This document shows, piece by piece, positions 1 to 6,718 of a stretch of DNA of 64,000 bases; position 1 is the first letter of the stretch; every line of letters begins with the position of its first letter. Position numbers and translations under genes: made by a program. The notes beneath the pieces are model-generated. The model was not told the DNA's origin. It was given only the letters and a program-made list of their open reading frames with translations, and ran no database searches. This stretch comes from Rhodophyticola sp017644125. Lineage in GTDB: Bacteria > Pseudomonadota > Alphaproteobacteria > Rhodobacterales > Rhodobacteraceae. The stretch is taken from assembly GCF_042140125.1 (NCBI RefSeq), contig NZ_CP159473.1; one strand, written 5' to 3'.

Positions 1-1
1 C

Positions 2-1180
2 GCGTTGATGGCGCTGCTGATCGCGGTGGAGGCGGGCGGGCAGGGCGTGATGATGGCGCCCACCTCGATCCTCGCCGGGCAGCATTATGCCAATCTGAAA
101 CCGCTGGCGGAAACCGCGGGGGTGGTGATCGAGATGCTGACCGGAGCGGACAAGGGCGCCGAGCGGCGCGCGAAGCTGGCCGCCCTGGCGCGGGGCGATA
201 TCCGGATTCTGGTGGGCACCCATGCGGTGTTTCAGGAAGATGTGGAATTTGCCGATCTGAGACTGGCGATCGTGGACGAACAGCACCGGTTCGGTGTGCG
301 CGAACGGATCCGGCTGAGCCGCAAGGGGCGGGCGGCGGACATGCTGGTGATGACGGCGACGCCGATCCCGCGCACCCTGAGCCTTGCGCAATATGGCGAC
401 ATGGATATCAGCGTGCTGGACGAAAAGCCCCCCGGCCGGACCCCGGTGAAGACCGCGCTGATTTCGGCCGCGCGGATCGCCGAGGTGGTGCAGCATCTGC
501 GCGATGCGGTCGCCGACGGGCGCCAGGCCTATTGGGTCTGCCCGCTGGTGGAGGAGAGCGAGGTTTACGAGGCGACGGCGGCCGAAGAGCGGTTCAAGAC
601 GCTGCGGGCGGAGTTGGGCGAGGGGGTGGTGGGCCTTGTTCACGGGCAGATGCCGCCCGCCGAGAAAACCCGCGCGATGGAGGATTTTCAGGCCGGGCGC
701 ACCCGCGTTCTGGTGGCGACCACGGTGATCGAAGTGGGGGTGGATGTGCCCAATGCTTCGATCATGGTGATCGAACAGGCGGAGATTTTCGGGCTGGCGC
801 AGCTGCACCAGCTGCGCGGGCGCGTGGGCCGGGGGGCGGCGGCCTCCACCTGTCTTCTGATGTATCGCAGCCCTCTGGGCGATAGCGCGAAGCGCCGGCT
901 GAGCGTGCTGCGCGAAACCGAGGACGGCTTCCGGATCGCCGAGGAGGATCTGGCGATCCGCGGGGCGGGCGACCTGATCGGCACGGCGCAATCGGGGCTG
1001 CCGCGGTTCCGGGTGGCCGATCTGGAAAGCCAGACCGCATTGATGGCGATCGCGCAAAGCGACGCGCGCGCGCTTCTGGAACGCGACCCGGTTCTGAAAA
1101 GCCCACGCGGCCAGTCGATGCGCGTGCTGCTGTGGCTGCTGGAGCAGGACAAAGCGATTCGCCTGATTTCAGTCGGTTAA
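2..1180 (+). CDS. recG: ATP-dependent DNA helicase RecG, 3' part
   Basis: C-terminal part of RecG, the superfamily 2 helicase that remodels stalled replication forks and Holliday junctions. The gene enters from the left edge, so the N-terminal wedge domain and Walker A are missing from the window. Counting from the TTG at 5, the visible motifs are the DEQH form of the Walker B box (residues 91-94, followed by RFG), motif III TATPIPRTL (about 117-125), the helicase C-terminal segment ATTVIEVGVDVPNA (about 239) and motif VI QLRGRVGRG (269-277). The tail IAEEDLAIRGAGDLIGTAQSG is typical of RecG and of the related Mfd module. RecG is preferred over Mfd because the protein ends soon after this block, with no further C-terminal domain. 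The stop at 1180 is followed by a LexA-type box and a small gene. Confidence 0.95.
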   Translation, partial: ALMALLIAVEAGGQGVMMAPTSILAGQHYANLKPLAETAGVVIEMLTGADKGAERRAKLAALARGDIRILVGTHAVFQEDVEFADLRLAIVDEQHRFGVRERIRLSRKGRAADMLVMTATPIPRTLSLAQYGDMDISVLDEKPPGRTPVKTALISAARIAEVVQHLRDAVADGRQAYWVCPLVEESEVYEATAAEERFKTLRAELGEGVVGLVHGQMPPAEKTRAMEDFQAGRTRVLVATTVIEVGVDVPNASIMVIEQAEIFGLAQLHQLRGRVGRGAAASTCLLMYRSPLGDSAKRRLSVLRETEDGFRIAEEDLAIRGAGDLIGTAQSGLPRFRVADLESQTALMAIAQSDARALLERDPVLKSPRGQSMRVLLWLLEQDKAIRLISVG

Positions 1181-1208
1181 TCACCAAAATCGGCTTTTGT
1201 TCACGTAT

Positions 1209-1223
1209 GTTCTCAAAAAGTTC
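1209..1223 (+). promoter_or_regulatory. LexA (SOS) box, GTTC-N7-GTTC
   Basis: The sequence GTTCTCAAAAAGTTC is an exact match to the direct-repeat LexA operator GTTC-N7-GTTC described for alphaproteobacteria. It lies in the short gap after recG, 54 bases before the ATG at 1278. An imperfect second copy in the opposite orientation, GAAC-N7-CAAC, occupies 1247-1261. The placement implies SOS control of the small gene that follows. The match was found by eye and binding is inferred. Confidence 0.7.
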
Positions 1224-1277
1224 TTTACAGAGCGGCCGGAAAATGAGAACAAAGGGTCAACAAAAGGTTGAGACAGG

Positions 1278-1409
1278 ATGAACGACATGATCACCCAAGC
1301 CGCCCGTATCCTCGCCCGATCCCGTGACACGCTGCTTTATGACAGCATTGGTGTGCTGCTTCTGGCCGGTCTGACGGTAGGCCTGTTTCACCTGCCCGGA
1401 CTGATCTGA
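1278..1409 (+). CDS. 43-residue single-pass membrane peptide, probably SOS-induced
   Basis: Small gene of 43 codons and a stop, starting MNDMITQAARIL. Residues 1-21 are polar and amphipathic with several arginines (LARSRDTLL). Residues 24-43 (SIGVLLLAGLTVGLFHLPGL) form one hydrophobic segment that reaches the C terminus, so the peptide probably sits in the inner membrane with its N terminus in the cytoplasm. A purine-rich GACAGG lies just before the ATG. The LexA-type box at 1209-1223 and the terminator at 1549-1586 frame it as its own transcription unit. Size, topology and LexA control recall SidA, the SOS division inhibitor of Caulobacter, or the TisB toxin of E. coli. I see no convincing sequence similarity to either, so the function is inferred from architecture only. 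Confidence 0.6.
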   Translation: MNDMITQAARILARSRDTLLYDSIGVLLLAGLTVGLFHLPGLI

Positions 1410-1548
1410 GTTTTCCCGAGACTGCCTGCGGTCTGTCAGAGGCCGATGCCGCGCGTGATATCCCCATCTGCGCCCGGCTCAACTGCCTGACGGATGTGCT
1501 TTTTCCCTGGAGCGACATCCCCGGCCCTGACCATGAGACACGCATCCT

Positions 1549-1586
1549 CCGCCGCCCCCGTTGCCCCGGGGTGCGGCGGTTTTTTT
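1549..1586 (+). terminator. Rho-independent terminator after recG and the small SOS gene
   Basis: Stem CCGCCGC (1549-1555) pairs with GCGGCGG (1573-1579). The internal CCCC/GGGG can extend the pairing. Seven T residues follow (1580-1586). It ends rightward transcription and lies between convergent genes, 45 bases before the 3' end of the leftward Fe-S scaffold gene. Confidence 0.85.
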
Positions 1587-1630
1587 GTCATATACGAAAG
1601 GGTTGTGCGGTGACGCTCCTGCGCGGAGGC

Positions 1631-2083
1631 TCAGGCGCAGTTCGCCTGTTGCGCCTCCGCCATGGCCTGAAGCGTGGCTTCCAGCGACAGCATGATCGAG
1701 GCGTGGCGGTTCTTGTAATCGCGGGCGGGTTCCAGCACCTCATAGCCTGAAAAAGGCGGGCCGGGCGGCGGGCCGTCTTCCTTCAGCATGGCTTTGAGGG
1801 CATCGCGCGCGGCCTGCACCTCGACCTGATTGCGGCCCAGAATGTTCTGCGCCATCAGGCCGGCGGAGGCCTGCCCGAGGGCGCAGGCCTTCACGTCCTG
1901 ACCAAAGCGCGTGATCCGGCCGTCTTCCACATCCAGATCCACCGTCACCGTCGAGCCGCAGAGCGGCGCGCGTTTCTTGACGGTGGCCATGGGGGAGGTC
2001 AGACGCTCCGCATGGGGAATGTCGGCGGCCAGCGCCAGAATGCGTTGCGAATAGAGCTTGATGAGGTCGGTTTCGGCGGTCAT
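1631..2083 (-). CDS. Iron-sulfur cluster assembly scaffold protein, IscU/NifU-N-like
   Basis: A 150-residue protein of the NifU N-terminal/IscU/SufU superfamily, which assembles Fe-S clusters on conserved cysteines and passes them to apoproteins. Cysteines lie at residues 42 (LCGST), 67 (KACALGQ) and 149 (NCA, at the very C terminus), matching the three cluster-ligand positions of this fold. The start is taken as the ATG at 2083 (MTAETDLIKLYS), because the longer upstream reading frame is proline/arginine-rich and unlike the family. The gene is divergent from hisI, 68 bases apart, so the two promoters share that gap. It may be a minor or specialised scaffold, because no sufS, sufB or iscS lies nearby. 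Confidence 0.8.
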   Translation of the reverse strand: MTAETDLIKLYSQRILALAADIPHAERLTSPMATVKKRAPLCGSTVTVDLDVEDGRITRFGQDVKACALGQASAGLMAQNILGRNQVEVQAARDALKAMLKEDGPPPGPPFSGYEVLEPARDYKNRHASIMLSLEATLQAMAEAQQANCA

Positions 2084-2151
2084 GGCGTTGCTTTCGTACC
2101 TGTCATGCCTATAGGTAGCGGCGCCCGTCCGATTTGCAAAGAGGTGCGACG

Positions 2152-2508
2152 ATGCGGTTTGACCCGGCCACGCTGAGCTACAATTCCGACGGGCTTCTGC
2201 CCGTGATCGCGCAGGAGGCGGAGACCGGCGAGGTTCTGATGCTGGCCTGGATGAATGCCGACGCGGTGGCCCGGACACTGGCGACGGGGCGCGTGACCTA
2301 TTGGTCGCGGTCGCGGCAGGCGTTCTGGATAAAGGGCGAAACCAGCGGGCATGTGCAGCATCTGGTGGAGATGCGGGTGGATTGCGACCGCGACGCGCTG
2401 CTGGTGCTGGTGCGGCAGGAGGGTCCGGCCTGCCATACCAACCGGCGGGTGTGTTTCTACACCGCGGTGCGGGACGGCGACGAGGTGGAGCTGATGGCGC
2501 CGGATTGA
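2152..2508 (+). CDS. hisI: Phosphoribosyl-AMP cyclohydrolase
   Basis: HisI opens the purine ring of phosphoribosyl-AMP in histidine biosynthesis and acts in the cytoplasm as a metal-dependent homodimer. The 118-residue protein has the family hallmarks: TGEVLMLAWMN near the N terminus, the TYWSRSRQ segment, the DCDRDALL metal-binding motif, and the ACHTNRRVCFY cysteine pair that binds zinc. The length fits the stand-alone cyclohydrolase, with no HisE fusion. The ATG at 2152 is preferred over an in-frame TTG at 2134 because GAGGTG sits a few bases upstream. The rest of the his pathway is not in the window. Confidence 0.95.
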   Translation: MRFDPATLSYNSDGLLPVIAQEAETGEVLMLAWMNADAVARTLATGRVTYWSRSRQAFWIKGETSGHVQHLVEMRVDCDRDALLVLVRQEGPACHTNRRVCFYTAVRDGDEVELMAPD

Positions 2509-2543
2509 GGCGTGAAGATCATTTTTACCGCAAGAGTAATGTA

Positions 2544-3434
2544 TTACAGCCTGATCTTCGCGCGGATATCCTGCGGCGTGGCGCCCTCGTCGCGATAGGT
2601 TCGGATCGCGCGCGCGTCGTCGCGTTTGGCCAGGCGCTTGCCCTGATCGTCGCGGATCAGCCGGTGGTGATGATAGACCGGCGTCGGCAGATCCAGCAGC
2701 CGTTGCAACAGGAGATGGATCGCGGTTGCGTCGAACAGGTCTTCGCCGCGCACCACATGGGTGATGGCCTGGGCGGCGTCGTCCAGCACGACCGCGAGGT
2801 GATAGGAGCCGATGAAATCCTTGCGGGAGAGGACGATATCGCCGGCCAGCACCGTCAGATCTTCGGGCGGAAAGCCGATTTGCCCGTGCTGACCATCGGG
2901 GCCGTGCCCGGTTTCCTGGAAAGCCAGATGCGCAGCGCGACCTTGGTGCAGGACCCGCCGGATCGCCGCCGCCATGTTCAGCCGCAGCGCCACGCCGTCG
3001 GGGCGCGGGTCCCGGCCCGGGCGCGGGCCCGGCTTGTCGCGGCAGGTGCCGGGGTAGAGGATGCCATCGGGGCCGGTCAGGGGCGCGGCCCCCTCCTGGG
3101 GCGCGCTGGCCGCGGCCAGAATGTCACGGCGGTTGCAGGTGCAGGGGTAAAGCAGGCCCGCGCGCCACAGATCGTCAAGAGCGGCCGCGTAGCGTTCCGT
3201 ATGGTCCGATTGCCGCCAGACCGGCCTTTCCCAGTCCAGACCGAGCCAGGCCAGATCCTCATAGATCTGGTCTTCCCATTTCGGTCGGGCGCGGTCGCGG
3301 TCGATATCCTCGATCCTGAGCACGAACGCACCGCCCGCCGTACGGGCCATGTCATGGGCGAGGATCGCGGAATAGGCATGGCCAAGATGCAGGGGCCCCG
3401 TGGGTGACGGGGCAAAGCGTGTACGGAAGGTCAA
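2544..3434 (-). CDS. gluQ: Glutamyl-Q tRNA(Asp) synthetase
   Basis: A 296-residue paralogue of the glutamyl-tRNA synthetase catalytic domain that lacks the anticodon-binding half. It activates glutamate and attaches it to queuosine-34 of tRNA(Asp). The HIGH-type motif is seen as FAPSPTGPLHLGHA near the N terminus. A KMSKS-like signature is present as KRLAKRD. A zinc site is suggested by CTCNRRD and YPGTC. The length is typical of GluQ and rules out GltX, which is about 460-480 residues. Its start overlaps the last four bases of the upstream methyltransferase gene, so the two are translationally coupled. Confidence 0.92.
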   Translation of the reverse strand: MTFRTRFAPSPTGPLHLGHAYSAILAHDMARTAGGAFVLRIEDIDRDRARPKWEDQIYEDLAWLGLDWERPVWRQSDHTERYAAALDDLWRAGLLYPCTCNRRDILAAASAPQEGAAPLTGPDGILYPGTCRDKPGPRPGRDPRPDGVALRLNMAAAIRRVLHQGRAAHLAFQETGHGPDGQHGQIGFPPEDLTVLAGDIVLSRKDFIGSYHLAVVLDDAAQAITHVVRGEDLFDATAIHLLLQRLLDLPTPVYHHHRLIRDDQGKRLAKRDDARAIRTYRDEGATPQDIRAKIRL

Positions 3435-4042
3435 TTTTTTTCAAGAAGATAGACGGTGGAGCTCATGTCGAGACCCGGGAGATGGGGCCCGTGTTCCTCC
3501 ACCATGATACGGACGGCTCCGGCGATTTTCCAGCGCGCGATATGATCGGTGAACTCCGGCATCGCAAGGGTATGATCGTTGAACGAAAAGACGAAATAGC
3601 CGCCCGGGTCCAGCAGGCCGAGGCAGGTATCGAGCAGGCTGGCCGGGGCCGCGCCCGAGCCGATGACGCCGATCGCGGACACCGCCCGGTAGGTGCCGGC
3701 GGGAATGTCGGGCGCACCCTCGGTCGCGGGGAAGAGATGGCGGTAGATGCCGCGGGCGCGCGGCTCCGCCAGCATGCCGGGCGAGAGGTCGGTGCCGTCG
3801 AGCTTGGTGAAGCCTTCGGCCCGCAGCGCGAGCCCGCCCAGCCCGGTGCCGCAGCCCATGTCGAGGATCGGCGCCTCCGGGGGCAGGCCGCTGGCCTTGA
3901 GCGCCGCCGCGCAGCGCGCGGGCGTGGCATAGCCGTTTTCAGCCACCTCGGCATCATAGCTTGCGGCCCATTCGTTGTAATGCGCGCGCACGGCGGGGGT
4001 GCCTTCGATCCCGTAGGTCTTTTTCAGAAATTTCCCGGTCAT
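3431..4042 (-). CDS. Class I SAM-dependent methyltransferase
   Basis: A 203-residue protein with the class I methyltransferase fold. Motif I reads ILDMGCGTGLGG (about residues 59-70), followed by an acidic motif II (LDGTDLS) and a later GGYFVFSFND strand. The N-terminal HYNEWAASYDAEV resembles small-molecule or quinone-type methyltransferases such as the UbiE/Coq5-like and WBSCR27-like groups, but the substrate cannot be read from the sequence. Its stop overlaps the gluQ start by four bases, which suggests cotranscription. The gene lies 22 bases upstream of the 3' end of trmFO on the same strand. Confidence 0.75.
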   Translation of the reverse strand: MTGKFLKKTYGIEGTPAVRAHYNEWAASYDAEVAENGYATPARCAAALKASGLPPEAPILDMGCGTGLGGLALRAEGFTKLDGTDLSPGMLAEPRARGIYRHLFPATEGAPDIPAGTYRAVSAIGVIGSGAAPASLLDTCLGLLDPGGYFVFSFNDHTLAMPEFTDHIARWKIAGAVRIMVEEHGPHLPGLDMSSTVYLLEKN

Positions 4043-4064
4043 GGGCCAAGGCTAGCAGCGCGGG

Positions 4065-5438
4065 TCAGGCGGCGTCCAGTCGTGTCGCGGCCAGCCAGTC
4101 GGTCCAGGCAGCCTTGGCACGGTCGGTATAGGCCTTGTAGCGGTCCTTGCGGCCGCGCCGCCCGCCTTTCAGCCCCTCGACCGGGGGAAAAAGGCCGAAA
4201 TTCACATTCATCGGCTGGAAGGTCCTGGCCTCGGCCCCGCCGGTGATGTGATGGATCAGAGCCCCCATCGCAGTCACCTGCGGGATGGCGGGAAGCCGCT
4301 CGCCAAGGATCTCGGCCGCGGCGAGGCGCCCGGCCAGAAGGCCCATGGCGGCGGATTCCACATACCCCTCCACCCCGGTGATCTGGCCGGCAAAGCGGAT
4401 ATGCGGACGGCTGCGCAGCCGCATCTGGTCGTCCAGAAGCGTGGGGGAGTTGAGGAATGTGTTGCGATGGATGCCGCCAAGCCGCGCAAACCGTGCATTC
4501 TCAAGCCCCGGGATCATTTTTAAAACAGAGGTTTGCGCGCCGTACTTCATCTTGGTCTGGAAGCCCACGATGTTGTAGAGCGTGCCCAGCTTGTTGTCGC
4601 GGCGCAGTTGCACGACCGCGTAGGGCTTCACGTCCGGCTGGTGCGGATTGGTCAGGCCGACGGGCTTCATGGGCCCGAAGCGCAGCGTTTCCCGACCCCG
4701 TTCCGCCATCACCTCGATCGGCAGGCAGCCGTCGAAATAGGGGGTGGTGTCGGGGGCGGACGACGCCTCGCCGGGCTTGAACTCGGTCTTGTCGGCGGCC
4801 AGCAGCGCGTCGATGAAGGCCTCGTACTGGTCGCGATCCATCGGGCAGTTGAGATAGGCGGTGCGCTCCTCCTCCGTCTCACCCTTGTCGTAGCGGGACT
4901 GCATCCAGGCCTTGGACATGTCGATCGAGTTGAAATAGAGGATCGGCGCGATGGCGTCGAAGAAGGCAAGGCTGTCCTGCCCGGTTTCCGCGGCGATGGC
5001 GCCGGCAAGCGCGCCGGAGGTGAGCGGGCCGGTGGCCACGATGGTCGGGCCGGAGGCGGGGAGTGCTGCGACCTCGTCCTGCGAGAGGGTGACGAGGGGA
5101 TGGTCGCGCAGCCGCTCGGTGACGGCGGCGGCAAACGGCTCCCGGTCGACGGCGAGCGCGCCACCGGCGGGCAGGCGATGCCGGTCCGCCATCTCCATGA
5201 TCAGCCCGCCCGCGGCGCGCATTTCCCAATGCAGCAGGCCGACGGCGTTCTGCTCGCTGTCATCGGAGCGGAAGGAGTTGGAACAGACCATTTCGGCCAG
5301 ATCGCCGGTTCGATGGGCGAAGGTGCCGGTCTTGGGGCGCATTTCATGCAAGGTGACGGGCACGCCGCGCTGAACGGCCTGCCAGGCGGCTTCGGATCCG
5401 GCCATGCCGCCGCCGATGATATGCAAGGACTGGGTCAT
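4065..5438 (-). CDS. trmFO: Methylenetetrahydrofolate-tRNA-(uracil-54-C5)-methyltransferase
   Basis: TrmFO makes ribothymidine at position 54 of tRNA, using methylenetetrahydrofolate as carbon donor and FAD/NAD(P)H as reductant. The 457-residue protein begins with a dinucleotide-binding loop (IIGGGMAGSEAAWQ). It then shows the GidA/TrmFO signatures LHEMRPK, CSNSFRSD and YFDGCLPIEVMAERG, and ends with the FLVN-like segment MNVNFGLFPP. TrmFO is distinguished from MnmG by its shorter length and by these motifs. The ATG at 5438 is chosen because it directly precedes the FAD-binding strand; the longer upstream frame has no conserved look. It may share a transcript with the downstream methyltransferase and gluQ genes, making a small tRNA-modification group. 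Confidence 0.95.
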   Translation of the reverse strand: MTQSLHIIGGGMAGSEAAWQAVQRGVPVTLHEMRPKTGTFAHRTGDLAEMVCSNSFRSDDSEQNAVGLLHWEMRAAGGLIMEMADRHRLPAGGALAVDREPFAAAVTERLRDHPLVTLSQDEVAALPASGPTIVATGPLTSGALAGAIAAETGQDSLAFFDAIAPILYFNSIDMSKAWMQSRYDKGETEEERTAYLNCPMDRDQYEAFIDALLAADKTEFKPGEASSAPDTTPYFDGCLPIEVMAERGRETLRFGPMKPVGLTNPHQPDVKPYAVVQLRRDNKLGTLYNIVGFQTKMKYGAQTSVLKMIPGLENARFARLGGIHRNTFLNSPTLLDDQMRLRSRPHIRFAGQITGVEGYVESAAMGLLAGRLAAAEILGERLPAIPQVTAMGALIHHITGGAEARTFQPMNVNFGLFPPVEGLKGGRRGRKDRYKAYTDRAKAAWTDWLAATRLDAA

Positions 5439-5508
5439 CGACCGGGATGTAGCGGCCCGGCGCCGTGTTGAAAACCCCCGCGATGCGCGCGCCTCCCCCC
5501 CGGACATG

Positions 5509-5544
5509 GAAACGCCACCCCCGGGACACTGGGGATGGCGTTTC
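5509..5544 (-). terminator. Hairpin terminator between the small membrane gene and trmFO
   Basis: GAAACGCCA (5509-5517) pairs with TGGCGTTTC (5536-5544). After one mismatch the pairing continues with CCCC/GGGG around an 8-base loop. Read leftward, it lies just past the stop of the membrane-protein gene at 5571 and 71 bases before the trmFO start. The T-run after the stem is short, so it may only attenuate. Confidence 0.5.
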
Positions 5545-5570
5545 TCAGCAAGCGGTTTCGGGAAGGGAGG

Positions 5571-6194
5571 TCAGCTTGCGATGGCGGTATCCTCAAGATC
5601 GGCGAAGATGTTTTCCGCCTGTGCCGCCGCGACCCGGGCCCTGTGGTGCCGGGCGACGAAGGGGATCACTTCGCTTTCGGGCATCGGCGCGGGGGCGGCA
5701 GGTTCGACAGCCGGCGCGATGGGGGCGGGGCGTTCGGTCTTGGCGCGGCCTTCGGCCAGAACAACCCGGCGCGGCGTGACCTTGTGACGGATCATCTTGC
5801 GCATCCGGTAGTCGCGCGGTGCATTTTCCGCATAGGTCAGCATCAGCGCGGCGACCAGAACCAGATCGCGCCAGAAGGCACCGAGTTCATCCGCGACGCC
5901 CAGTTCCAGCATCGTGAGATAGCTCGACAGGAAGGTCATCATGCCGAGAATGAGGGCGGCCGGGCGCATGTAGAGCCCGATCATGACGAGAAAGGCCAGG
6001 CTGAAGACCACCATGGAGGCCAAGGGTGCGGCCAGTTGTTCGGGCGCGACCTGTGCCAGGAGCGGTGTCAGACTTGTGCCGGGGATCAGGTTCAACCCGA
6101 CGGCAAGGAAATATGACGCAATGACAATCCGCAGCAGGTTTTGTGCGGTACTGTTCAGTGTGATCCGGTCTGCAGTGTGAGTATTCATGGTCAT
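5571..6194 (-). CDS. Uncharacterised four-helix inner-membrane protein
   Basis: A 207-residue protein of unknown function. About four hydrophobic segments can be seen: residues 20-37, 58-79, 80-97 and 107-121. A basic, proline/alanine-rich tail of about 85 residues follows (for example RPAPIAPAVEPAAPAP), ending in an acidic helix. The membrane half resembles small DoxX-like proteins in layout, but I cannot assign a family. ATG codons at 6194 and 6188 are both possible starts. It stands alone: 524 bases without genes lie upstream, and a hairpin separates it from trmFO. Confidence 0.6.
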   Translation of the reverse strand: MTMNTHTADRITLNSTAQNLLRIVIASYFLAVGLNLIPGTSLTPLLAQVAPEQLAAPLASMVVFSLAFLVMIGLYMRPAALILGMMTFLSSYLTMLELGVADELGAFWRDLVLVAALMLTYAENAPRDYRMRKMIRHKVTPRRVVLAEGRAKTERPAPIAPAVEPAAPAPMPESEVIPFVARHHRARVAAAQAENIFADLEDTAIAS

Positions 6195-6718
6195 GCCCGC
6201 TTTTGCTGTGGACGTGTGCTCCGAGGGAACTTTGCACCGTCCTCACCCCCAACCTTTCGGTCCCAGTGGGTTGATGGTGATTTCGAACTGTGGCGGCTTT
6301 GCGGGAAAATTGTGCGGAAATTGAAGTATTTCCACGACAAAAATCCGGCCATTCCGCGGCGGAAATGGTCGGTAAATGGGCCAGAATTGTGTTCTCTTGC
6401 CCCGGACGGGGCCGCAAGGTCAATGTTTTCTGGGTCTCTCACCCATGGTCATGACCGAAACAGGGGGCTTGGGTCAAGCTTTGGCCTGTTCCAATTCGGA
6501 AACGCAGTGTTCTGATAGACAATAGGGCGTTCGAACGGACCGAAACCTGTCCTTTTGGTCAGGTTATTGTTCGCAAATATGCAACAGTTGTTGAAAGCCG
6601 GTTTTTCGTGCCAGCGGGCCAGAACGCCGGGAAAGCCCGTTTCGGGGCGGGAATCGGCGCCGGACGAGGCAAGTGATTCGCGATATGGGGCGATGGGGCG
6701 TCCTGCCCATATCCTGCC
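6195..6718. other. Gene-free stretch between the membrane protein and gyrA
   Basis: Positions 6195-6718 hold no convincing reading frame on either strand. Base composition is lower in GC than the flanking genes, especially at 6290-6600. It should contain the promoter of the leftward membrane-protein gene at its left side and the 3' region of gyrA at its right side. The clearest structure is an inverted repeat at 6682-6713, listed separately. I could not identify an RNA gene here. Confidence 0.5.
6682..6713. repeat. Inverted repeat just past the gyrA stop codon
   Basis: GATATGGG (6682-6689) and CCCATATC (6706-6713) form a perfect 8-base inverted repeat with a 16-base loop, six bases beyond the gyrA stop. 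No T-run follows in either direction, so it is more likely a 3' stabilising or processing structure for the gyrA mRNA than a classical terminator. Confidence 0.4.

Noticed and set aside
1496..1750. Rightward GTG-started frame running through the terminator after the SOS peptide
   Set aside because: It crosses the strong terminator and enters the antisense of the Fe-S scaffold gene, with no ribosome-binding site.
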